DNA from: Cumulibacter sp047975195
Lineage (GTDB): Bacteria > Actinomycetota > Actinomycetes > Mycobacteriales > Antricoccaceae
Length of the DNA: 64,000 nt
Direction of reading: 5' to 3'
Assembly (NCBI GenBank): GCA_047975195.1
Contig: JBKEDB010000017.1
Location: 1-64,000 of the forward strand
In this document: positions 1 through 7,695 of the stretch, in pieces
How the letters are laid out: each line of letters opens with the position of its first letter
Position numbering within the stretch: the first letter of the stretch is position 1
Made by a program: the position numbers and the translations under genes
Notes under the pieces: generated by a model
What the model was told of the DNA's origin: nothing
Database searches by the model: none
The model's input: the letters and a program-made list of their open reading frames with translations, nothing else

Positions 1-709
1 CGATCGCGCGGTGCACCGTGGAACGCCTGATGGGCGACCTCGGGCTGGCCGGTGCGGTCCGAGGCAAGGTCAAACGGACCACGATCGCCGATCCGCGCAT
101 CCCGCAGCCGACCGACCTGGTGAACCGCAACTTCGGACCGCTCGCGCCGGATCGGATCTGGGTTGCCGACTTCACCTATGTCTCGACGTGGTCGGGGTGG
201 TGCTACACCGCGTTCGTGATCGATGCCTACGCCCGCCGGATCCTGGGCTGGTCGGTCGCGACCAGCATGACCAGCCAACTCACCCTTGACGCCCTGGACC
301 AGGCTGTCTGGACCCGCGGCCGCGAAGGCCGGGACCTGACTGGTCTGATCGCGCATCACGACCACGGCTCGCAATACCTCTCGATCGCCTACTCCGAACG
401 GCTGGACGCCGCCGGGACCAGGCCATCGACCGGTGCTGTCGGATCCTCGCACGACAACGCGCTTGCAGAGTCGATCATCGGGCTCTACAAGACCGAACTC
501 GTCAAGGCCCGCCGCCCCTGGAAGGGCTCCGACGACCTCGAGATCGCCACCGCCGAATGGGTCGACTGGCTCAACCACCGCCGCCCGATGAGCTACTGCG
601 ACGACCTCACACCCATCGAAGCCGAGCAAGCTCACTACGCTCACCACCAGACCCCAGCAACCGCCGGAGTCTCAAACCAGAAAGTCTCCGGACTCGCCGG
701 GGCGGTTCA
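1..709 (+). mobile_element. IS3-family insertion sequence, right-hand part, cut by window start
   Basis: The stretch encodes the rve/DDE half of an IS3 OrfB transposase and ends near 700-709 in GGGCGGTTCA, the reverse complement of the TGAACCGCCC tip common on actinobacterial IS3 elements. The left end and OrfA lie outside the window. Immediately downstream the sequence becomes an antisense istA fragment of an IS21 element, so this IS3 copy appears to have inserted into an older IS21. The exact junction is inferred from where transposase homology and the inverted-repeat-like tip end. Confidence 0.75.
3..709 (+). CDS. IS3-family transposase OrfB (5' partial)
   Basis: This is the DDE recombinase of an IS3-family element, which cuts and joins DNA during transposition. 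The frame is open to the first base of the window, so the start is missing; the visible protein begins inside the HTH_21-like region (CTVERLMGDLGLAG). The integrase core follows: WVADFTYV (first Asp), a central segment with HHDHGSQY (second Asp), and NALAESIIGLYKTE (catalytic Glu), then the usual WLNHRRPMSYCDDLTPIEAE tail. No stop codon occurs before the element ends; the frame runs on through the antisense istA remnant to 1316. That extension is a junction artefact, so the end is placed at the inverted repeat. Family assignment is secure; the C-terminus and activity are not. Confidence 0.8.
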
Positions 710-740
710 GACCGCCACTTACACAGACAACTTGACAGGC

Positions 741-1472
741 TCAAGACCGCTCGTAGTGATCATGGGTGCGCTCGAGCAGTCCTTTCGCTTCCGGGTCACC
801 CGGGCGGCAGATCAGCACCTTCGCGCCGAGCAGGCCACGGAACGCGTGCGTGGTCTCGGTCAGCAGCGGCTCTCTGGGCCGCCACTTACCGACCGCTGCT
901 TCCCCGTCCCACACCAGCACCCGCGGCACGCGTCCCAGGCGCTGCAGCAGCAGCCACCAGCCGGCGAACAGGTCCTGCGCGCCGCGCGAGGGGATCAGAA
1001 CGCCATCACGCCATCGCGAATAGCCGCACGCCATCGTCAGTACCGGCAGGTGCCGCGCCGTGCGGACCTGCCCAGCACCGACCGGCAGCGTGATGTCCGG
1101 GAACCACAGATCGAACTGCGCGATCTCGCCCGCCTGATAGGTCGTTCGCGAGGCCGGGTCCGGCGGCAAATACACCGGCCGCAACTCGGCGATCCGCTCC
1201 TTGAGCACCGTCATACCACGTGCCCAGCCGATCCGCTGCGCGATAACGGTCGCCGGCATCCGCGGATACTCCGCCAACAGCTCCCGAACCCGAGGCTCGA
1301 ACTCATCGACCGCTGACCCCTTCGCCGGCCGCTCATACCGCGGCGGACCCTCCGAGGCCAACGCCGCCTTCACCGTGTTCCGCACTGTCCCGGTCAACCG
1401 CGCGATCTCCGAGATCGACACACCCTCGGCCCGCAGCCGACGAATCTCTGCCCACTCCCGCACACTGATCAC
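741..1472 (-). pseudogene. istA: IS21-family transposase IstA, C-terminally truncated
   Basis: IstA is the transposase of IS21-family elements and works with the IstB ATPase. The visible 243 residues start with a helix-turn-helix (SVREWAEIRRLRAEGVSISE, residues 3-22, continuing to about 40), followed by the DDE core: AQFDLWFPD, VLVWDGEAAVG and PEAKGLLERTH carry the three acidic residues. Family members usually exceed 400 residues. Here homology stops just after the catalytic Glu, where the IS3 element begins, and the last few codons belong to the junction. The C-terminal IstB-interaction region is therefore lost and the gene is very probably inactive. Confidence 0.8.
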
Positions 1473-1492
1473 CCACCCACAATCACCACCGG

Positions 1493-1527
1493 GTGGTCAA
1501 AATTCACCGGTCGATCACTGATCAGTT
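1493..1527. repeat. IS21-type terminal sequence
   Basis: Read on the minus strand from 1527 inward the sequence begins TGAAAACTGATCAGTGATCG and continues to a GGTGAATTTTGACCACCC-like block. This matches the style of end found on actinobacterial IS21-family elements upstream of istA. It marks the boundary between the element and host DNA beginning near 1528. Confidence 0.5.
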
Positions 1528-1972
1528 TTCAGGCGTCGGCGACAATGGACCCGGTGTCGTTGTGTACCCGGACGGCACGCGAGTGCGCGGCAGAGGCCTG
1601 CGGCGACCATTGACCAGCTCCGAGTCGCCCGAGTGGACGCTTTACCTTCTGCCTCACGAACCACCCGCGCGAGCTAATACAAGCCAATCATGGTTGCGAT
1701 GGCGGGACTTCTGGATCCCGAGTGACCGCGATCAGGCGCGCGTACTCTTGCACGAGGCATACCGGAGAGCCCGTTCAGGACAACGCGTCGAAATCACCTG
1801 TACGGGTGGACGCGGTCGTACCGGAACGGCTATCGCATGTATTGCTCAACTCGCCGGCCTCGCACCAGACCGCGCCGTGCGCTGGACGAGGAATGCGTAT
1901 CACCCCGGCGCAATCGAAACACCGTGGCAACGCCGCTACGTCAGGCGCTTTCTGGCTCACCGAGCTCCGTAG
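1493..1972 (+). CDS. Protein-tyrosine-phosphatase-family protein, 5' end altered by IS21
   Basis: The protein carries a P-loop phosphatase signature, CTGGRGRTGT, with the nucleophile Cys near residue 103 and Arg six residues later; the usual preceding His is Thr. Around it are PDGTRVRGRGLRRPL near the N-terminus and ETPWQRRYVRRF near the C-terminus, features I associate with a small actinobacterial phosphatase-like family. The first 12 or so codons of the longest frame (GTG at 1493) lie inside the IS21 end, so the native start has probably been lost. Translation may begin at 1493, borrowing IS sequence, or at GTG 1562. Substrate is unknown. Its neighbours give no pathway clue. Confidence 0.6.
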   Translation: MVKIHRSITDQFSGVGDNGPGVVVYPDGTRVRGRGLRRPLTSSESPEWTLYLLPHEPPARANTSQSWLRWRDFWIPSDRDQARVLLHEAYRRARSGQRVEITCTGGRGRTGTAIACIAQLAGLAPDRAVRWTRNAYHPGAIETPWQRRYVRRFLAHRAP

Positions 1973-2014
1973 CGTCGCTCCTATCTTGCTCGCGAGGAGC
2001 ACGGCTTTGACGAT

Positions 2015-2635
2015 TTAGAACGGCCAGAGTGGTTCGCAGGCCGCCGGGTTCTCATGCGCCGAATGGAATCCGGCCGGGCTTTCTTGCAGATCGACGTGTC
2101 CAGCCCAGACACCAGGCAGTTGAGGGTTGATCCCTGCGAGCGGCGGACCGGTGCGTTGTTTTCCGCTGAACTCGACCAGCGGTAGCGAGAAGAGCGCGAC
2201 GCATGCCAGTTGTTCGGTGGTGGCCGGCGTCAGGCCGGCACGGCCTGGCCACACATGCGCAGCGAGAGCATTGAAGCTCGATCGCTTGGCGGATTCGTCA
2301 GTCACCGACGTGGCGATTCCGTGCACGACGAGCGATCGGTAGTTCATCGAGTGAAACCGAACCTCATTCGCGAGTACGACGCCATCGACGATGGTTACCG
2401 CGAACGCGATACGCGCACCAGATTCGAGATCCGTAGCTAGCGGAGTCTTGGCACGGCAATGAATGTGCACCGAATCCTCAACGCGTACGTACATCATCGG
2501 GACGATGTGCGGGTAACCGTCGCGCGTCATGGCGAGATGTCCCATCCGGCCAGAGTCGAGCACCTGCGTCGCGAATTCGAGGTCGTACCGGGCACGCTGG
2601 GGATACCCGCGCACCTGCAATCGTTCGTCCACCAT
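2015..2635 (-). CDS. Pyridoxamine 5'-phosphate oxidase-like flavin/F420-binding protein
   Basis: This 206-residue protein has the split-barrel fold signature of the PNPOx-like/NimA group. The N-terminal part reads VLDSGRMGHLAMTRDGYPHI, followed by PMMYVRVEDSVHIHCRA, then a phosphate-contact segment (TPLATDLESG) and a beta strand ending YRSLVVHGIAT. Members bind FMN or F420 and act as reductases or detoxifying enzymes; the true vitamin B6 oxidase is more distant. It is monocistronic, convergent with the phosphatase-like gene. Substrate cannot be deduced. Confidence 0.8.
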   Translation of the reverse strand: MVDERLQVRGYPQRARYDLEFATQVLDSGRMGHLAMTRDGYPHIVPMMYVRVEDSVHIHCRAKTPLATDLESGARIAFAVTIVDGVVLANEVRFHSMNYRSLVVHGIATSVTDESAKRSSFNALAAHVWPGRAGLTPATTEQLACVALFSLPLVEFSGKQRTGPPLAGINPQLPGVWAGHVDLQESPAGFHSAHENPAACEPLWPF

Positions 2636-3039
2636 CAGTCGACCTTAGATTGCGCAGCGCAGTTGGGCTGCGGTGTCCCAGCCGCGCTGTCAGATCGCTG
2701 GCCGTCGGGCTTCGATGAGATGGGTCCCAACCGGACACGTCGGCGGCGGACCCGGCCTCGATCAATGGGCCGAACCTGTCAGTCATGACCCACATTCTGC
2801 AGCCGCATTCGCTCGGGAGCATTCGCTCGAACTCGCTGTGAAGATTCACAGGAACCGTATGCGCGCTCACTACGTCAAGATTCCTGGTCTCCAGCGCGGC
2901 GGACCCGCGGGTCGGTAGAAGTTCGCTCACTCGACTGGCGGCGTACGGCGGAAGTGGGATCGGTAGCCGCCAGCGTGCGGTGAGATCACGTCAAGGCCGA
3001 ACGACACAGGTTCGGCATTACCGAAAGGGCGCCACACTC
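2636..3039. other. 404-bp intergenic region without a supported gene
   Basis: The gap separates the divergent PNPOx-like gene and the LpqH-like lipoprotein gene and should hold both promoters. Short frames on both strands (for example 2478-2930 minus and 2673-2918 plus) have Arg/Pro-rich translations without recognisable motifs and are rejected. No convincing -35/-10 pair was found. Confidence 0.5.
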
Positions 3040-3636
3040 ATGAAAATCAAGAAGGTCCTGGCCACGGGCATCGCTATTTTCGCGCTGGCCGGCGTCGCGG
3101 CCTGCTCAGATGACTCCGCGGGCGGTGAGGACTCGAAGAACAACGAGAGCACCAGCAACTCCGGATCTGACGCCAGCGCCGATGAAGGCACCGACGACGC
3201 GGGCCCGGCCGACGGCGCCGATTCGAGCGACGGGGCTGACTCGGGCGACGGGGCTGGTTCGGGCGAGGTGTCGACCGGCGGAACGACGGTCGTGAAGGTG
3301 GACGGGCAAGACCTGGAAAGCATCGATCTTGACTCCGTCACGTGCCTCAAGCAGGGCGGCAAGGTCAACATCGCCAGTGGTTCGGCTAGTGCGCAGCAGG
3401 GTCTGGCGGTCATCCTCTCCGACGAGGATCCGCCGAAGGTTGAGGTATTCAGCATCGTGGTTGATGACGTCGCGCTCGCTGTTGCCGAGCAAGCCGGTGC
3501 GAAGATCGGGTCTGCCGAGGCAACGGTTGACGGTGATGAGTACACGATTACCGGAACGGCCGAAGGCGCGGATTTGACTGATCCGACGGCCGGAATGATC
3601 TCGAAAGACTTCGAGATCACGGTTACCTGCTCCTAA
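3040..3636 (+). CDS. LpqH-like (19-kDa antigen family) lipoprotein
   Basis: This is an exported, lipid-anchored envelope protein resembling the mycobacterial 19-kDa antigen LpqH. A lipoprotein signal runs from Met1 (KIKK, then a hydrophobic stretch) to the lipobox GVAAC with Cys22. Residues about 24-85 are a low-complexity acidic Ser/Gly/Asp linker with repeated DGADS-type units. The C-terminal domain (about 90-198) shows the family pattern: VKVDGQDLE, VTCLKQGGKVNIASG and a terminal FEITVTC, giving two Cys that could form a disulfide. ATG 3040 is chosen over the upstream frame because it begins the signal peptide and follows an AAAGGG ribosome site. The family's function is poorly defined. 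Confidence 0.85.
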   Translation: MKIKKVLATGIAIFALAGVAACSDDSAGGEDSKNNESTSNSGSDASADEGTDDAGPADGADSSDGADSGDGAGSGEVSTGGTTVVKVDGQDLESIDLDSVTCLKQGGKVNIASGSASAQQGLAVILSDEDPPKVEVFSIVVDDVALAVAEQAGAKIGSAEATVDGDEYTITGTAEGADLTDPTAGMISKDFEITVTCS

Positions 3637-3647
3637 GTCCGACTGCG

Positions 3648-3669
3648 GTCCGCGGAGATATCAGCGGAC
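3648..3669 (+). terminator. Weak hairpin after the LpqH-like gene
   Basis: GTCCGC (3648-3653) and GCGGAC (3664-3669) form a 6-bp stem 11 bases after the stop codon. There is no T-run. It could end lpqH transcription but the stem is short. Confidence 0.35.
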
Positions 3670-3713
3670 GCGGGCCGCGCGGCAAGTTCGCTGTGCTGTG
3701 CGGACCAGGTCAG

Positions 3714-3752
3714 GCCGTGTAGGCGGCCGAATTGGACCAACCAATACACGGC
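3714..3752. terminator. Two-part hairpin between convergent genes
   Basis: GCCGTGTA (3714-3721) pairs with TACACGGC (3745-3752), and inside it ATTGG pairs with CCAAT. The structure sits between the convergent LpqH-like and DUF1772 genes and may act as a bidirectional terminator. Confidence 0.35.
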
Positions 3753-3861
3753 GACCGGCGCATGCACGACGGCTGGCTTGCGCAGCGCGGACGCCGTACA
3801 CCGCACGTCCCTGGGCGCGCCTGCGCGATCGTCGCGGTCCGCCGGAGATTACTGCGGATCG

Positions 3862-4345
3862 CTAGTGTGCGGTGATGGCCATCGCGAGGCTCAAGATGCA
3901 GAGCACGCTCGTGAGCGTGCGAGCAAGGTTCCAGCGATTCCACCTAGCCTCGAACCCCTCGCAAGCCGCATGCTGTTGTACATCGGTATCGACGTCCGCG
4001 AGATCCAAACCGCGGTTCAGCGGCACATTCGCCATCGCGGTGATGAGAAACGTGAGCGCCGATAAGATACCGCCAGCGATCACCCAGCCCGACGAGTGCG
4101 GAATGTCAGCGCCTACATGCGCGATCGCGCCGATGATTGCGGTCGCAGGGGCGCCGAAGAATACAACCATGAACACGGGATTCAGGATGGAGCTGTTGAT
4201 AGCACGAAGTGTGCGCACGTAAGAAGCATCGTCAATCCGTCGCATTGCCGGCGTAATCGCACACGCGAAAAGCAAAGAAAAGCCCGGCGAGTAGCCCGTT
4301 GGTGACGACGGCGGCAACGATCAGCGCCTCAACAGTTGCGTTCAC
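3862..4345 (-). pseudogene. DUF1772 membrane protein with a one-base frameshift
   Basis: The main frame (from about 4317) gives a protein of the DUF1772/anthrone-oxygenase-like family: CAITPAMRRIDDASYVRTL, then NSSILNPVF, and further membrane helices. Its apparent N-terminus (PPSSPTGYSP) is not membrane-like. In the neighbouring minus frame, GTG at 4345 starts VNATVEALIVAAVV and runs through TNGLLAGLFFAF, which is the missing first helix. Removing one T from the TTTT run near 4267-4270 joins the two as LLAGLFFAF-ACAITPAM. The gene is therefore either a recent pseudogene or a homopolymer sequencing error. Function is unknown. Confidence 0.7.
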
Positions 4346-4475
4346 GCGGCGTACGTCCGCATCGCCATCGATTCGAGTTCATCAGCTGTGGTGCGCACGA
4401 TCGCTCCGTCCCGGACATTGACCTGTGGACGGCAATGAGACTACTTGAATCGCGTCGAGCGGTGACAGTGCGCGT

Positions 4476-4871
4476 TTAGCGGTGACGTTGACTCAGCGCG
4501 GCCACGATACCGAGGGCGACCATGCACGCGGAGAGGGCGCCCGTCATCCATGCTCCAGAGGCCGGAGTGAATCCGCCGTCCGTGTTGAGCATCGAGACAA
4601 TGGTGTCTAACAATATGAGCGATCCGCCCGCCACCGTCGCCGCCGGGCTAGCCGACACGGCGATGAGCGCCCCCATGAGGACGATGATGACGGCTGCCGC
4701 GACGGCGAGACCGAGGAACTGCGAGTTCGAGACGACCAGGCCGTCCCATTTGGAGTAGTACTCGCGAATGCCTTGGTGCTCGCGGGTGAGCCAGGGTGCG
4801 GCAGTGAGCGCAATGAGGACGAGCCCTGCAGGTGCCCGAAGTCGGTTCAGAAGTACGTCGGCGGACTCCAT
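4476..4871 (-). CDS. Small membrane protein of unknown function
   Basis: This 131-residue protein has about four predicted membrane segments: RAPAGLVLIALTAAPWL, FLGLAVAAAVIIVLMGALI, a helix around VAGGSLILLDTIVSML, and ACMVALGIVAAL near the end. A short polar C-terminus (SQRHR) follows. ATG 4871 is preferred over an upstream TTG because it begins a natural N-terminus. I do not recognise a family. It is followed on the same strand by the frameshifted DUF1772 gene. Confidence 0.55.
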   Translation of the reverse strand: MESADVLLNRLRAPAGLVLIALTAAPWLTREHQGIREYYSKWDGLVVSNSQFLGLAVAAAVIIVLMGALIAVSASPAATVAGGSLILLDTIVSMLNTDGGFTPASGAWMTGALSACMVALGIVAALSQRHR

Positions 4872-5097
4872 GTGTGGTTCTCGCAATCGTCGGTGTTCTC
4901 GGATCCCGCGATGCTCGTGTCGCCAGCGCGCGAGTAGATCTCGTTTGAGTATTGTGCTGGGCGTCTCCTCGAGCCGCGCAGGGCTGACGCGTGTCGGAAT
5001 CGGTCGAGCCGGGTGAGAATCCCACCGCAGGTACGTGAGGCGCAGCCCAGGCGATTTCCCGTCGGCAGTTGCCGCGCCGACATCGTCGAGCCCCGCG

Positions 5098-5418
5098 CTA
5101 ATCGGACGCTCGGTCGGCGATCAGATAAGACGCAGCGGCGGACACCGCGGCGGCGCCAATGACCGCCGGCCACGCACCAATTTTCTTCGCCAACGGATGT
5201 GAGGCGCCAAAACCGCCGAGGTAGATGGCCCCGAGCGCCGCCGTCTTCACCGGTCCAGCTTTCGCTAACCAAATCCTGCCGGCGAGCAGTCCTGCGCTGG
5301 CCAACACTGCGCCGCCGAGCGGGCGCACCCCGGTTTCGCGAGCGGTGATGTACCCACCCAACAGCCCTAAGGCGGCCAGTGGAGCGGACTGAATCTGGTG
5401 TGCGTCACGGAAAGCCAT
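5098..5418 (-). CDS. Small glycine/alanine-rich membrane protein
   Basis: The 106-residue protein is almost entirely hydrophobic with Gly/Ala-rich segments: LAALGLLGGYITA, GGAVLASAGLLAGRIWLA, ALGAIYLGGFGASH and VIGAAAVSAAASYLIA, suggesting three or four membrane helices. It is transcribed divergently from the quinone-oxidoreductase-like gene, with 58 bp between the starts. Small proteins of this look occur in many actinobacteria, but I know of no assigned function. Confidence 0.6.
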   Translation of the reverse strand: MAFRDAHQIQSAPLAALGLLGGYITARETGVRPLGGAVLASAGLLAGRIWLAKAGPVKTAALGAIYLGGFGASHPLAKKIGAWPAVIGAAAVSAAASYLIADRASD

Positions 5419-5476
5419 GCCCGAAGGGTATGACAGTTGGCGGATAGGGTGATCGTACTGACCATGAGGAGAACGC

Positions 5477-6388
5477 GTGCGGATTCTTGGATTTCAGCAG
5501 TATGGCGGACCCGACGCCATGCAGTTCATGGAGGTTCCTGAACCGGCCGCCGGTCCCGGGCAGCTGGTCATCGATGTACGGGCGTCCGGGATCAACCCGG
5601 CTGATGTGAAGGTGCGCAATGGTGCTACGCCCCTCTACGAGGTCGCCTTCCCGATGGCGATGGGCCGCGAAGCAGCTGGGGTGATCACTGAAGTCGCCGA
5701 AGACGTCCAGGGCTTCGCGGTCGGCGATCGCGTCTTCGGCTCGCCGGCACCGGCGGTAGGCACGATTGCTGAACGCACTGTGTTGACCGCGGCATCCTCC
5801 GCCCACGTGCCAGATGGATTGTCGTGGACCGAAGCCGCCAGCATCCCCGTCTCGGTCGGCACGGCGTACGACGCGATCGATCAACTCGCCCTGCGTGCTG
5901 GCCAGCGGCTATTGATCATCGGCGCCGGTGGAGGCGTCGGCTCGGCCGCTGTCCAGTTCGCCGTCGCACGGGGGATCACGGTTATTGGGGCAGCGTCGCT
6001 GGCCAAGCGTGATCTGGTCGAGCGTCTCGGTGCGCGGCACGTTGCATCGGGGCCCGGCTGGATCGGCGCAGTACTTGCGGATGGTCCCGTTGATGCGCTG
6101 TTTGATCTGGTCGGGTTCGACACCTTGCGTGAAGGTGCGACCGCGGTGGCGGACCGCGGCACACTCGTCAGCGTCGCTAGCAAGGAGCTCGTCGCCGAAC
6201 TCGGCGGGCGGGATGTCACGCGGCGCCGCACGACCGAGGTCTTCACCCAGTGCGCCCAGGCGGCGGTGCGCGGCGAGTTACAGATCCAGATCAGTGGCGT
6301 GTTCGACTTTGACGACGCCGCGCAAGGGGTGCTGGCGGTCGAGTCCGGGCACGCTCGCGGGAATGTGGTCGTGACACGCGAGGGCTAA
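5477..6388 (+). CDS. NADP-dependent quinone-oxidoreductase-like MDR protein
   Basis: This is a 303-residue zinc-independent medium-chain dehydrogenase/reductase of the quinone oxidoreductase group, expected to reduce enones or quinones with NADPH. The N-terminal GroES-like half has SGINPADVKVRNG and the coenzyme domain has the loop IIGAGGGVGSAAVQFA (about residues 150-165). Zinc-ligand Cys clusters are absent. GTG 5477 follows a strong AGGAGA site. It is separated from the next dehydrogenase by 216 bp, so co-transcription is uncertain. The physiological substrate is unknown. Confidence 0.85.
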   Translation: MRILGFQQYGGPDAMQFMEVPEPAAGPGQLVIDVRASGINPADVKVRNGATPLYEVAFPMAMGREAAGVITEVAEDVQGFAVGDRVFGSPAPAVGTIAERTVLTAASSAHVPDGLSWTEAASIPVSVGTAYDAIDQLALRAGQRLLIIGAGGGVGSAAVQFAVARGITVIGAASLAKRDLVERLGARHVASGPGWIGAVLADGPVDALFDLVGFDTLREGATAVADRGTLVSVASKELVAELGGRDVTRRRTTEVFTQCAQAAVRGELQIQISGVFDFDDAAQGVLAVESGHARGNVVVTREG

Positions 6389-6604
6389 ACGCCGTGTCGA
6401 ATGTCGGGTCTGTCTCCGCCGCGATGCCGGGCTGAGGACAGACCCGATGTCACGAAGATCCAACCGAGTTGACGGTATCGCCCGCGACGCGCCGGTGGCG
6501 AGGTATTGAACGAGCGCTCGGTCAGATAGTGTCCATGCACGAGAGGTGCCTCGCAGCTGGTTCTGCCACGGGCCTGCGGCGACGCGCATGGATCTATCAA
6601 CACA

Positions 6605-7660
6605 GTGGGAGTTCTCGTGACGCAGCAGACGATGCCAGCCGCGCGGCTGGTCGGTACCGAGGATTACGCCCTTGACACGGTTGCCCGTCCCACGCTCGCG
6701 CAGGCGGATGACGTCCTGCTCCGGATCGAACTCTGCGGCGTGTGCGGCAGTGATGTGCGCGCGTGGCGACGCGGCGCGGGAGCGCCGGGACCGGCGGGCG
6801 GCGGCGGTCACGAAGCTGTCGGCACCGTTGTCGAGTCGGGGGAGCAGTCACGTTTCGCACCAGGCGACCGCGTGACGGTCGAACCGCCCGCCGTTGGTTC
6901 GTGCGGCGTGTGTGGCCCGTGCCAGGAGGGTGCCCGGTGGTTCTGCGAAGGACGCACCGCAATGTTTCCAGGCGCGTACGCAGAGTTCCTGCGGGCACCG
7001 GACCGCGCGCTGTTCGCTATCCCGGACGAATTGCCTAACCGTGCAGCGATTCTCGCGGAGCCCGTGGCCTGCGGCGTGCACGCTATGCGGTCATGCTGGA
7101 GCACCAGTGTGCGCGGCGGTGATCTGACCGGCGTCAGCGTCGCGGTCGTCGGTGCAGGTCTGCTCGGCCTCGGTGCTGTCATGGCCGCAGCCGAACTCGG
7201 TGCCGATCAGGTCGTCGTGCTTGGGCGCCATCCTCAGCAGCGACACGCTGCGCTCGCCGTCGGCGCGACCGACGCCGTATCCGATGACGAGGACGGGCGC
7301 GCAACGATCAAACGATTGCGCCCCCAGATCGTCGTCGAGGCGGCCGGGTCCGAGGACGCGGCAGCGTTCGCAGACTCGATTGCCGGCCGGCGCGGCGAGG
7401 TCATCGATTTGGCGGCCGCTGGTGGTACGCGCTCGACGGCGAAGGCTAGCCGGCGCGAACTGCGCTACTTTCACGCGATCGCCTACGCCGCGCAGGATGG
7501 CGTCGCTGACATCGATATGGCATTGCAACTGCTGGTCAAGCACAAGGACGCAATCGCTGGTTGGGTCATCCCGGAGGTACCACTGGTGGATATCCAGAAC
7601 GCTTTTGCCATCGCCAGCGGACCGTCGCGCGATCACATCCGCGTCGCGGTACGCCCGTAA
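6605..7660 (+). CDS. Zinc-dependent alcohol/polyol dehydrogenase (MDR family)
   Basis: A 351-residue medium-chain dehydrogenase of the threonine/sorbitol-dehydrogenase type. The catalytic zinc site is marked by ELCGVCGSDVRAW and GGGGHEAVG. The structural zinc lobe is complete: four Cys in CGVCGPC and the following WFC. The NAD(P)-binding loop is VVGAGLLGLGAVMAA. GTG 6605 gives the longest product; GTG 6617 (VTQQTMPAARL) is an alternative start. It oxidises an unidentified secondary alcohol or related compound, and its position beside CoA-ligase genes is compatible with a catabolic role. Confidence 0.85.
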   Translation: MGVLVTQQTMPAARLVGTEDYALDTVARPTLAQADDVLLRIELCGVCGSDVRAWRRGAGAPGPAGGGGHEAVGTVVESGEQSRFAPGDRVTVEPPAVGSCGVCGPCQEGARWFCEGRTAMFPGAYAEFLRAPDRALFAIPDELPNRAAILAEPVACGVHAMRSCWSTSVRGGDLTGVSVAVVGAGLLGLGAVMAAAELGADQVVVLGRHPQQRHAALAVGATDAVSDDEDGRATIKRLRPQIVVEAAGSEDAAAFADSIAGRRGEVIDLAAAGGTRSTAKASRRELRYFHAIAYAAQDGVADIDMALQLLVKHKDAIAGWVIPEVPLVDIQNAFAIASGPSRDHIRVAVRP

Positions 7661-7695
7661 CGCAGGTCAGTTGGCAGAGTTCGTGGCCAGCTAAG

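Larger units (their letters stand above)
710..1528 (-). mobile_element. IS21-family element remnant interrupted by IS3
   Basis: A minus-strand istA gene starts at 1472 and is preceded by an IS21-type terminal region at about 1493-1527. The element is broken on its istA 3' side by the IS3 copy at about 709, so the rest of istA, the istB helper ATPase and the other end are missing from this side. They could lie beyond the left window edge, on the other side of the IS3 element. Confidence 0.7.

Noticed and set aside
710..1316. C-terminal extension of the IS3 transposase
   Set aside because: Read-through into antisense istA; no conserved sequence.
2478..2930. 150-residue minus-strand frame overlapping the PNPOx-like gene
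   Set aside because: Overlaps a clear gene; Arg/Pro-rich translation without a domain.
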